In this document: positions 1-6,147 of the stretch, in pieces | How the letters are laid out: each line of letters starts with the position of its first letter | How positions within the stretch are numbered: position 1 is the stretch's first letter | NCBI GenBank assembly: GCA_900766785.1 | Contig: CAAFWT010000043.1 | Span: forward strand, 1 to 11,110 | Direction of reading: 5' to 3' | From: an uncultured Paraprevotella sp. | GTDB taxonomy: Bacteria; Bacteroidota; Bacteroidia; Bacteroidales; Bacteroidaceae | Length of the DNA: 11,110 nt | Program-made: the position numbers and the translations under genes | The notes under the pieces: generated by a model | What the model was told of the DNA's origin: nothing | Seen by the model: only the letters and a program-made list of their open reading frames with translations | Database searches by the model: none

Positions 1-103
1 CCTGCAGTGCACTGCATCCGTCCTTGCAGTGCACTGCATCCTCCACGCTAATATATGCAACCTTTCCCGCAAGTACTTGCAACCGTCCTCGCAGGTACGT
101 GCG
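1..103 (-). repeat. Left tandem array of ~22-bp palindrome-centred repeat units
   Basis: Five units are visible, with 12-bp palindromic centres starting at 4, 26, 47, 69 and 91, giving steps of 22, 21, 22 and 22. The first two are perfect 14-bp palindromes (TGCAGTGCACTGCA, 3-16 and 25-38). The fourth is a perfect 12-mer (GCAAGTACTTGC, 69-80). The fifth is a 14-mer with one mismatched pair (CGCAGGTACGTGCG, 90-103). The third (47-58) is decayed, with two mismatched pairs. Linkers are pyrimidine-rich on the plus strand and purine-rich on the minus strand (for example GAGGACGGTT and GGGAAAGGTT). The array lies 77 nt past the ispF stop codon, and the purine strand is the ispF coding strand. The two bases before the first palindrome fit the end of a linker, so the array probably continues to the left. 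The 22-bp step is not a multiple of three, which argues against coding. Function unknown. Confidence 0.85.
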
Positions 104-133
104 GGAAAAACATCATTTAGGTAAGGTTCAGGT

Positions 134-148
134 CCGAATCCATTTCGG
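134..148. other. Small inverted repeat downstream of ispF
   Basis: A perfect 5-bp inverted repeat, CCGAA and TTCGG, has a 5-nt loop in the gap between the ispF stop codon and the left array. No T-run follows it directly on the minus strand; the nearest is TTTTT at about 110-106. It is a poor match to an intrinsic terminator and may be chance. Confidence 0.2.
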
Positions 149-179
149 GCAAGACATCCTCAGAGGAACAGGTGATCCC

Positions 180-662
180 TCAACCCTTCCTCTCGATGAG
201 TACAGTTGCATAAGCAGCCATACCCTCCTGTGTGCCCACAAATCCGAGACGCTCGGTGGTGGTGGCCTTGATACTCACATCATCGGCATCCACGCCCATC
301 ACACGAGCCAGACATTGCTGCATGGCAGGAATGTGAGGGCTTAGCTTAGGAGCCTGGGCACACAGCGTGGCATCCACATTACCCACCTGCCAGCCTCGCT
401 CTGCTATTATACGAACGGTATCGCGCAACAGGATCTTGCTGTCCACACCGGAGTAACGGGAATCAGTATCAGGGAAATGATATCCTATATCACGCATGTT
501 GGCCGCACCAAGCAAAGCATCACAGATGGCATGAATGAGCACATCGGCATCACTGTGCCCCAAGAGGCCATGTGTATGTTCTATTCTGATACCGCCCAAC
601 CATAGTTCACGCCCCTCTGTCAATCGGTGTACGTCGTATCCGAATCCTACTCTGATATTCAT
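180..662 (-). CDS. ispF: 2-C-methyl-D-erythritol 2,4-cyclodiphosphate synthase IspF
   Basis: IspF is the fifth enzyme of the cytoplasmic MEP isoprenoid pathway. It converts CDP-methylerythritol 2-phosphate to the cyclic diphosphate with release of CMP, normally as a homotrimer. The 160-residue protein has the usual family length. Near the start it shows GYDVHRL, with D10 and H12 as metal ligands, then LLGHSDADVLIHAICDALLG with H44 as the third ligand. All three are shifted by two from E. coli D8, H10 and H42. The active-site TTTE motif lies in KATTTERLGFVGTQEG near the C-terminus. The reading frame opens 32 codons earlier, but that extension overlaps nadD and is not IspF-like, so the start is placed at MNIRVGFGYDVH. 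The gene lies 31 nt after nadD and is last in the leftward block. Dxr, an earlier enzyme of the same pathway, is in the rightward block. Confidence 0.96.
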   Translation of the reverse strand: MNIRVGFGYDVHRLTEGRELWLGGIRIEHTHGLLGHSDADVLIHAICDALLGAANMRDIGYHFPDTDSRYSGVDSKILLRDTVRIIAERGWQVGNVDATLCAQAPKLSPHIPAMQQCLARVMGVDADDVSIKATTTERLGFVGTQEGMAAYATVLIERKG

Positions 663-693
663 CTTGTTGTGGTTTTCCTTATTATGATTTGTT

Positions 694-1269
694 TTATGAC
701 CGTCGGTAATAGCCCTTCGAACGTATTTCCTCCCACACCTGAGGGCAGAGTCCCTCACCTTGATAATCGGGCTGAGGGATGCGTGTCCTGATCCATGTGG
801 AACTGATATCCATCAGGGGTGTATCGGCACACTGCACTCCTGAGGGCAGCTCACCCAGAGGATGTCCAGGCCTGGGGATGACGATGAGAGGATAATGCTC
901 CCTGATCCAGTCCGCCTCATGCCACTGATGGAAACGCTCCCAATTATCGGCACCGATGATTAGGGAAAACTGTCGCTCTGCATATCTGGCCGACAGTGTG
1001 CGCAACGTTACCGACATGTAAGAAGGCCGGGGCAGGAAGAGTTCTATGTCTGACACATCTATATCTGGCTCGTGCTCAACGGCGAGACGGGCCAGAGAGA
1101 GACGCGCCTGCTCATCTAGCAGTCTGGAGTCCACCTTGAAAGGATTACATGGCGAGACCACAAGCCACACTTCATCCACCAAGCCCTGGGCCACCAGATG
1201 GCGTGCCAGTGCCACATGACCCTGATGAATGGGATTGAAAGAGCCTCCGTACACGCCCGTGCGTATCAT
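694..1269 (-). CDS. nadD: Nicotinate-nucleotide adenylyltransferase NadD
   Basis: This enzyme joins nicotinate mononucleotide and ATP to give nicotinate adenine dinucleotide, the penultimate step of NAD synthesis. The 191-residue protein is a typical length. It starts with GVYGGSFNPIHQGH, the nucleotidyltransferase fold signature, with the HxGH motif at residues 15-18. The second family motif, ISSTWIR, is at 155-161. The central SLIIGADNWERFHQW segment also fits NadD. The ATG overlaps the gmk stop as ATGA (1269-1266), which implies translational coupling in one transcript. Nothing is missing or truncated. The HxGH and ISSTxIR combination makes NadD clearly preferable to other members of the cytidylyltransferase-like superfamily. 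Confidence 0.95.
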   Translation of the reverse strand: MIRTGVYGGSFNPIHQGHVALARHLVAQGLVDEVWLVVSPCNPFKVDSRLLDEQARLSLARLAVEHEPDIDVSDIELFLPRPSYMSVTLRTLSARYAERQFSLIIGADNWERFHQWHEADWIREHYPLIVIPRPGHPLGELPSGVQCADTPLMDISSTWIRTRIPQPDYQGEGLCPQVWEEIRSKGYYRRS

Positions 1270-1844
1270 CCCTCGCTACTGATAAAGTTCCTCACAAGCG
1301 TAGCCGTCTGCTCCACAGCCACCTGGAAATCATCATTGACCACGATATGGTCAAATCGGGGAGCAAAGAGAAGTTCCTGCTCGGCCTTACCCAAGCGCTG
1401 GGCAATCTGTTCCTCACTGTCAGTATTGCGTGTACGCAATCGGCGTTCCAACTCCTCCAAGGAGGGAGGTTGCACAAAGATGCTCATGGCCTGAGTGCCA
1501 TATATCTCACGGATACGACAGCCACCGGCAACATCCACATCGAAGATTACGTTCTGTCCTGCCTGGAGCTGACGGTCAACCTGTGCACGAAGTGTACCAT
1601 AAAAGCGATTGGGATAGACCTCCTCGTACTCCAGGAATTCCCCACGGCTGATGTGCTCACGGAATTCCTCGGGGGAGAAAAAGAAATAATCCACTCCGTG
1701 CTGCTCGGTTCCCCGTGGCGGACGACTGGTGGCACTGATACTAAAAGCAAGATGAAACTCAGGATAATCCTGCATCAGTCGATGCACGATACTGCTCTTT
1801 CCGCTACCCGAAGGTGCGCTGAAAATGATAAGTTTTCCCATCAT
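1266..1844 (-). CDS. gmk: Guanylate kinase
   Basis: Guanylate kinase phosphorylates GMP (and dGMP) to the diphosphate with ATP in the cytoplasm. It links purine synthesis and salvage to GTP and cyclic dinucleotide pools. The 192-residue product has the P-loop APSGSGKSS at residues 10-18, then SATSRPPRGTE at 37-47 and RFYGT at 80-84, the GMP-binding region, and a typical C-terminal half with RLRTRNTDSEEQIAQRL. The start is set at the ATG giving MMGKLIIFSAPSG, which matches the usual family N-terminus. An in-frame GTG at 1886-1884 would add 14 residues (IFLSNPHNRDHTHM-like) and overlap the yicC stop as GTGA. That extension is not family-like but cannot be excluded from sequence alone. The second Met (1841) is also possible. 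The 3' end overlaps nadD by 4 nt. Confidence 0.94.
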   Translation of the reverse strand: MMGKLIIFSAPSGSGKSSIVHRLMQDYPEFHLAFSISATSRPPRGTEQHGVDYFFFSPEEFREHISRGEFLEYEEVYPNRFYGTLRAQVDRQLQAGQNVIFDVDVAGGCRIREIYGTQAMSIFVQPPSLEELERRLRTRNTDSEEQIAQRLGKAEQELLFAPRFDHIVVNDDFQVAVEQTATLVRNFISSEG

Positions 1845-1882
1845 GTGTGTGTGGTCCCTGTTATGCGGATTAGAAAGAAATA

Positions 1883-2758
1883 TCACATGACATTGAGCAC
1901 TTGCTCCTTGATTTGCTCCAGCTCGTCCTTCATCATCACCACAATGTTCTGCATTTCGGAAAGGTTGCTCTTGCTGCCCGTGGTATTGATTTCACGTCCC
2001 ATCTCCTGAGCAATGAAACCAAGCTTCTTGCCCTGTCCGTGCCCTTCCTGCATGGTCTCCTGAAAATACTTCAGATGATTGGCCAGGCGCTGTTTCTCCT
2101 CGCTGATATCCAGTTTCTCTATGTAATAAATCATCTCCTGCTCCAGACGGCCACGGTCATAATCCACTGCAGGAATGGCCGCAAGTCCATCTTCTATGCG
2201 CTGACGTATCTTTGTCACACGGCTCTTCTCGAAAGGCTCTATACTCTGGAGTAATTCTGCTATGCGGTCCAGTTTCTCCTGAAACTTCTGCTGCAGAGCC
2301 ATACCCTCCTGCTGACGAAACTGTATCAAAGCATCAACGGCATTCTGCATGACTTCAGTAGCTACCTTCCACTCCTCCTCGGCAAGCTCCTCCTGCTGAG
2401 GTTTCTCCACCACATCGGGAAGGCGCATGAGTAAAGACCACCACTCCGTGGGCGTGCTGATATCCAACTGGGAAGAAGCCTCACAGATCTCCTGCTTGTA
2501 AGACATCGCCAGGGGAAGGTTGATGCGGGCTGCTTCCTGAGCCTCGTCACGCTCCACCCAAAGGCTGAAATCCACCTTCCCACGTTCCAGTCTGCGTGCT
2601 ATCACCGACCTGATTTCCATCTCTCGCTCCCTATAAATGGGGGCCACACGTGTGGTCAAATCCAGAGACTTACTATTGAGTGACTTTATCTCTGCTGTGA
2701 TTCGCTTCCCCTGATATTCGGCTGTGCATTTGCCGTATCCTGTCATTGATAGTATCAT
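1883..2758 (-). CDS. yicC: YicC/YloC-family endoribonuclease
   Basis: The 291-residue protein matches the YicC/YloC family end to end. It begins MILSMTGYGK, with the conserved MTGYG at residues 5-9. It ends in the DUF1732-type region, with GREINTTGSK at 254-263 followed by a helical tail. Family members have been reported as endoribonucleases, and E. coli YicC influences turnover of the small RNA RyhB. The role here is inferred from family membership. The middle of the protein is rich in charged, probably helical segments, such as EELAEEEWK and EQEMIYYIEKLDISEEKQRL. It is first in the leftward block. Its neighbour gmk follows after 38 nt, or overlaps if the GTG start is used; a yicC-gmk neighbourhood is common across bacteria. 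A candidate promoter lies 42 nt upstream. Confidence 0.9.
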   Translation of the reverse strand: MILSMTGYGKCTAEYQGKRITAEIKSLNSKSLDLTTRVAPIYREREMEIRSVIARRLERGKVDFSLWVERDEAQEAARINLPLAMSYKQEICEASSQLDISTPTEWWSLLMRLPDVVEKPQQEELAEEEWKVATEVMQNAVDALIQFRQQEGMALQQKFQEKLDRIAELLQSIEPFEKSRVTKIRQRIEDGLAAIPAVDYDRGRLEQEMIYYIEKLDISEEKQRLANHLKYFQETMQEGHGQGKKLGFIAQEMGREINTTGSKSNLSEMQNIVVMMKDELEQIKEQVLNVM

Positions 2759-2800
2759 GAGGTAATGTATATGTATGTTTGATTAGTGATTATTCCAGCG

Positions 2801-2808
2801 CAAAAATA
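2801..2808 (-). promoter_or_regulatory. Candidate -7 box for the yicC-gmk-nadD-ispF block
   Basis: On the minus strand this reads TATTTTTG, a full match to the Bacteroidota -7 consensus TAnnTTTG. It ends 42 nt before the yicC ATG in an AT-rich stretch. A TTTG lies only 12 nt upstream (2824-2821), closer than the usual distance of about 20 nt, so the -33 element is doubtful. Confidence 0.5.
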
Positions 2809-2830
2809 CAGAATAAATAGCAAATTATTG

Positions 2831-2838
2831 TACCTTTG
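2831..2838 (+). promoter_or_regulatory. Candidate -7 box for the tsaB-led block
   Basis: The sequence is TACCTTTG, a full match to TAnnTTTG. It ends 71 nt before the tsaB ATG. No clear TTTG is found about 20 nt upstream, so the -33 element is weak or absent. It lies 22 nt from the opposite-strand candidate box, making the two promoters divergent and physically close. Confidence 0.5.
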
Positions 2839-2862
2839 TCCCGAAATAACACTCATGAAGTG

Positions 2863-2881
2863 CCTTCCTAAAAGGGGAAGG
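2863..2881 (+). other. Possible hairpin in the tsaB leader
   Basis: CCTTCC and GGAAGG form a perfect 6-bp stem around the 7-nt loop TAAAAGG. It lies between the candidate promoter and the ribosome binding site, so it would be in the 5' leader of the tsaB transcript. It is followed by a purine-only run rather than a T-run, so it is not a terminator. A regulatory role is speculative. Confidence 0.3.
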
Positions 2882-2894
2882 GTGTGAGAGAGAG

Positions 2895-2900
2895 AAGGAG
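2895..2900 (+). promoter_or_regulatory. Shine-Dalgarno-like site of tsaB
   Basis: AAGGAG lies 9 nt before the tsaB ATG. This is a strong canonical site compared with the other genes here, most of which have no obvious one, and it supports the chosen start. Confidence 0.6.
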
Positions 2901-2909
2901 AATTACGAC

Positions 2910-3602
2910 ATGTCCTGCATCCTACATATTGAAACAAGCACCAAGGTGTGTTCGGTGGCTCTCAGCCAAGATGGACAACTGATTTATCACGAAGAGGACT
3001 TCAATGGGCCCAATCATTCTGTACGCTGTGGAGAAATGGCCGAGGCTGCACTATCATTTGCCAACAGCCATGCTATCCCTGTAGATGCCGTGGCAGTGGG
3101 CAGCGGACCGGGAAGCTATACGGGACTGCGCATAGGAGCATCGATAGCCAAAGGTATCTGCTATGGGCGAGCATTGCCCCTCATAGCCATCCCCACCCCA
3201 CAAATCATGTGCGTACCTGTGCTGCTCAAGAATGACGACCTCCCAGAGGATGCCCTGCTCATACCGATGACTGATGCACGCCGAATGGAAGTATACTCAG
3301 CAGTATATGACCGTTCGCTACATGAGGTCAGAGGCATAGAAGCCAACATCGTTGAGACAGACACCTACCAGGAATACCTGGACAAGCATCCAGTCTATTT
3401 CTTCGGAGATGGCTCGGCAAAGTGCCGCCAGATAATCTCGCACCCCAATGCACACTTTATAGAAGGCATTGCGCCACTGGCAAAACATATGTTCCCCTTG
3501 GCCGAAAAAGCCATGATGAGGGGAGACTTTCAGGATGCGGCTTACTTTGAGCCCTTCTATCTCAAGGAATTCGTAGCCATAAAGTCGAAGAAACTGTTAT
3601 AA
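2910..3602 (+). CDS. tsaB: tRNA threonylcarbamoyladenosine biosynthesis protein TsaB
   Basis: TsaB is the partner of TsaD in the complex that places threonylcarbamoyl on A37 of ANN-decoding tRNAs. It is an ASKHA-fold protein that itself lacks catalytic activity. The 230-residue product starts with ILHIETSTKVCSVALS, the first strand pair of the fold. It has the family signature GSGPGSYTGLRIG at residues 64-76, followed by the helix SIAKGICYGRALPLIAIPT. It ends with YFEPFYLKEFVA, a usual C-terminal motif in this family. Length and motif order are normal. It is the first gene of the rightward block, behind a good ribosome binding site. It lacks the HxxxH metal site expected of TsaD, which separates it from that paralogue. 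Confidence 0.94.
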   Translation: MSCILHIETSTKVCSVALSQDGQLIYHEEDFNGPNHSVRCGEMAEAALSFANSHAIPVDAVAVGSGPGSYTGLRIGASIAKGICYGRALPLIAIPTPQIMCVPVLLKNDDLPEDALLIPMTDARRMEVYSAVYDRSLHEVRGIEANIVETDTYQEYLDKHPVYFFGDGSAKCRQIISHPNAHFIEGIAPLAKHMFPLAEKAMMRGDFQDAAYFEPFYLKEFVAIKSKKLL

Positions 3603-3632
3603 AAGATAAAGAGACATACTTAACGCAAATTC

Positions 3633-4232
3633 ATGCAGTACAATACTCAGAGACCTACCCTGATAATGCCCGAGTACGGAAGAGGCATTCAGGACATGGT
3701 GGAGATGGCCATAGGGTTGCCCACCAAGATAGAGCGCGAAAGATGTGCACGCGCCATAGTGTCCATCATGGCACGCATCCAGCCACAGCAATCAGGCCAA
3801 GCCGACTATGAACAAAAACTATGGAATCATCTGGCACGTATCTCCAGGTATCAGCTGGATATTGACTACCCTGTGGAGATTGTCAGTGAAGAGGAAGTAT
3901 ATGCTCACCCCGAACCTCTCCCCTACCCAATGAAGAAGATTCGCAGCCGACATTATGGTCATCTGATAGAAAGTTCTTTGGAGTATGCACGGACATTACC
4001 CGACGGAGAGGAGAAGGACACACTGGTGGCAATGGTGGCAAACCAGATGAAACAAAATTTATTCATCTGGAACAGAGATTCCATGGACGACAGTCTGGTG
4101 GCTTCAGACATAGCACGATTTACACACGGAGAAATACATCTCGACCTGAAGCAGCACAGATTCGCTGCTGTTGGCTATCTGGACCAGCAGAATTACGGAA
4201 ACGCACAGCGCAAGAGAAAAAAACGCATTTAA
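3633..4232 (+). CDS. DUF4290 family protein, Bacteroidota-specific
   Basis: The 199-residue product resembles the DUF4290 family, recognised from the N-terminus MQYNTQRPTLIMPEYGRGIQDMV and the central LWNHLARISRYQLDIDYPVEI (about residues 63-83). No function is established to my knowledge. It has no signal peptide or membrane segment, so it is probably cytoplasmic. It looks mostly helical and ends in the strongly basic RKRKKRI (193-199), which could contact nucleic acid; that is inference. It sits 30 nt after tsaB and 98 nt before murA, an arrangement I recall as common in Bacteroidales. A role in translation or in cell envelope growth is suggested only by neighbours. Assignment rests on remembered family sequence, not a search. 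Confidence 0.82.
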   Translation: MQYNTQRPTLIMPEYGRGIQDMVEMAIGLPTKIERERCARAIVSIMARIQPQQSGQADYEQKLWNHLARISRYQLDIDYPVEIVSEEEVYAHPEPLPYPMKKIRSRHYGHLIESSLEYARTLPDGEEKDTLVAMVANQMKQNLFIWNRDSMDDSLVASDIARFTHGEIHLDLKQHRFAAVGYLDQQNYGNAQRKRKKRI

Positions 4233-4330
4233 GAGGACTAACACACACAACAGATCCTAGTTGAAGGTATCGGAGACATCTCTTTAATATCCCGGCCGGC
4301 GAAGGGTCTGTCAATGAGGATTACAGAGAA

Positions 4331-5638
4331 ATGCCATCATTCATCATCGAAGGAGGACATCGGCTCAAGGGGAACATCACACCGCAGGGAGCCAAAAACG
4401 AAGCTCTGCAAGTACTGAGCGCTGCTCTGCTGACTGATGCACCCGTGATACTGCACAACCTGCCCGACATCCTTGATATCAACAACCAGATACGTCTGCT
4501 TCAGGACGTAGGGGTAAGCATACAGAGGACATCACCGCATGACATTATCTTGCAAGCCAATGCCGTGGATACCCAATACCTGCAGAGCGACGAGTTTCTG
4601 CAGAGGTGCGGCAAACTGCGAGGGAGCGTAATGCTCATGGGACCTCTGCTGGCACGATTCGGACAGGCGATGATAGCACGCCCTGGCGGAGACAACATAG
4701 GACGCCGACGACTGGACACTCACTTCCTGGGACTGGAAAAACTGGGAGGGAAGATTCTATATGACTCACAGCGTCAGGTGTTTTCTATCTCAGCCAAGAA
4801 ACTCCAGGGCACATACATGCTGCTGGATGAGGCTTCCATCACCGGTACTGCCAATATCCTGATGGCTGCCGTGCTGGCAGAAGGAACCACCACCATATAC
4901 AACGCAGCATGCGAACCCTACATACAGCAGCTCTGTCATATGCTCGTAAGTATGGGTGCCAGAATCCAAGGCATCGGGAGCAACCTGCTCACCATCCATG
5001 GAGTAAGTGCCCTGGGAGGCACCGAGCACACCATACTGCCCGACATGATTGAAGTGGGCTCGTTTATCGGTATGAGTGCCATGGTGGGCGACGGAGTACG
5101 TATCTGCAACGTAGGCTATCCACAACTGGGCATCATCCCCTACACGTTCCGACGGCTTGGCATCCAGATGGAGCACGACAACGATGACATCTATATACCC
5201 CATCAGGAGCATTATCAGATAGAGAGTTTCATGGACGGATCGTTTATGACCTTTGCCGATGCTCCATGGCCGGGTCTCACTCCCGACCTCCTGAGTGTAC
5301 TGCTGGTGGTAAGCACACAAGCCAAAGGCTCAGTACTGATTCACCAGAAGATGTTTGAGAGCCGACTCTTCTTCGTGGATAAGCTCATAGACATGGGGGC
5401 ACAGATAATCCTCTGCGACCCACATCGTGCCGTAGTGGTTGGGCATGACCAGCAGAAACGTTTGCATGCCGGTCGCATGACAAGCCCCGACATACGTGCA
5501 GGCATAGCTCTGCTCATTGCTGCCATGAGTGCCGACGGAACAAGCCGCATCGACAACATCGGGCAGATAGACCGCGGCTATGAGAATATAGAGATGCGAC
5601 TCAACTCCCTGGGTGCAAGAATAAGCCGAATGGACTGA
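4331..5638 (+). CDS. murA: UDP-N-acetylglucosamine 1-carboxyvinyltransferase MurA
   Basis: MurA transfers enolpyruvate from phosphoenolpyruvate to UDP-GlcNAc, the first committed step of peptidoglycan synthesis. The 435-residue protein has the EPT fold and usual length. GGHRLKGNITPQGAKNEAL at the start contains the substrate-binding KN pair (K22, N23). The active-site loop reads ARPGGDNIGRRRLDTHF. The residue that is Cys115 in E. coli is Asp here (D121, codon GAC at 4691-4693). Asp at this position is known from MurA of Mycobacterium tuberculosis, Chlamydia and others, where the enzyme works but is not alkylated by fosfomycin. The stop overlaps the rimM ATG by one base (TGATG). The preceding 98-nt gap holds no clear promoter motif. 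Confidence 0.96.
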   Translation: MPSFIIEGGHRLKGNITPQGAKNEALQVLSAALLTDAPVILHNLPDILDINNQIRLLQDVGVSIQRTSPHDIILQANAVDTQYLQSDEFLQRCGKLRGSVMLMGPLLARFGQAMIARPGGDNIGRRRLDTHFLGLEKLGGKILYDSQRQVFSISAKKLQGTYMLLDEASITGTANILMAAVLAEGTTTIYNAACEPYIQQLCHMLVSMGARIQGIGSNLLTIHGVSALGGTEHTILPDMIEVGSFIGMSAMVGDGVRICNVGYPQLGIIPYTFRRLGIQMEHDNDDIYIPHQEHYQIESFMDGSFMTFADAPWPGLTPDLLSVLLVVSTQAKGSVLIHQKMFESRLFFVDKLIDMGAQIILCDPHRAVVVGHDQQKRLHAGRMTSPDIRAGIALLIAAMSADGTSRIDNIGQIDRGYENIEMRLNSLGARISRMD

Positions 5639-6147
5639 TGATAAAAGAGGAAGAAGTATATAAGATAGGACTAATCACCCGCACGCATGGTGTGAAAGGC
5701 GAGGTCTCGCTCAGCTTTACTGACGATGTATGGGACCGTGCCGATGCCGACTACGTCGTCCTGATGGTGGATGGCATACTGGTGCCGTTCTTCCTGGAGG
5801 AGTATCGTTTCCGTTCTGACACAGTAGCCCTGATGAAATTTGAGGGATATGACACATCCGAAGCATCTGCTGCTCTGTGTGGCTGTGAGGTATTCTTCCC
5901 TTTCAGTCTCACTCCCGAGGCCAATCCCGAAGAGGAATATACCTGGAGATATTTCACAGGATTCCAAGTCATAGAGACAGAGCATGGACCGCTGGGCACC
6001 ATAGATCATGTGGATGACAGCACACAGAACGTTCTCTTCCAGATAGGAAATCTGCTGATACCCGCAGCGGAGGACTTTATCACAGACATTGACCACCAAG
6101 GCAGACGCATCACCATGCATCTGCCCACAGGATTATTGGATTTATGA
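5638..6147 (+). CDS. rimM: 16S rRNA processing protein RimM
   Basis: RimM assists 30S subunit maturation, acting on the 16S rRNA head region and binding ribosomal protein S19. The 169-residue product has the N-terminal RimM barrel motif GLITRTHGVKGEV at residues 11-23. The C-terminal PRC-barrel starts near residue 100, with YTWRYFTGFQVIETEHGPLGTI, IPAAEDFITDID (141-152) and the closing HLPTGLLDL. Length is normal. It is joined to both neighbours by overlaps, 1 nt with murA and 4 nt (ATGA) with dxr, so translation is likely coupled. In many bacteria rimM is next to rpsP and trmD. Here it is placed between murA and dxr, an arrangement I recall from other Bacteroidales. Confidence 0.94.
   Translation: MIKEEEVYKIGLITRTHGVKGEVSLSFTDDVWDRADADYVVLMVDGILVPFFLEEYRFRSDTVALMKFEGYDTSEASAALCGCEVFFPFSLTPEANPEEEYTWRYFTGFQVIETEHGPLGTIDHVDDSTQNVLFQIGNLLIPAAEDFITDIDHQGRRITMHLPTGLLDL

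Noticed and set aside
1..103. CRISPR array
   Set aside because: The repeat core is only 12-14 bp, the linkers are 8-10 nt and similar to each other, and no cas gene is nearby.
24..344. Open frame starting inside the left array
   Set aside because: It crosses the palindromic repeats and then runs antisense to ispF. A 22-bp repeat cannot keep one reading frame, and no domain is seen.
1347..2009. 220-codon plus-strand open frame across gmk and the end of yicC
   Set aside because: Both minus-strand genes are clear by motifs, and this product has no recognisable features.
2863..2881. Riboswitch upstream of tsaB
   Set aside because: Only one simple 6-bp hairpin is visible in a 71-nt leader; there is no multi-helix architecture or known aptamer motif.
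4233..4330. Regulatory structure in the gap before murA
   Set aside because: There is a weak GGTAT/ATATCC stem around GAGACATCTC and an 8-bp CCGGCCGG palindrome (4292-4299). Bulges and tight loops make it unconvincing.
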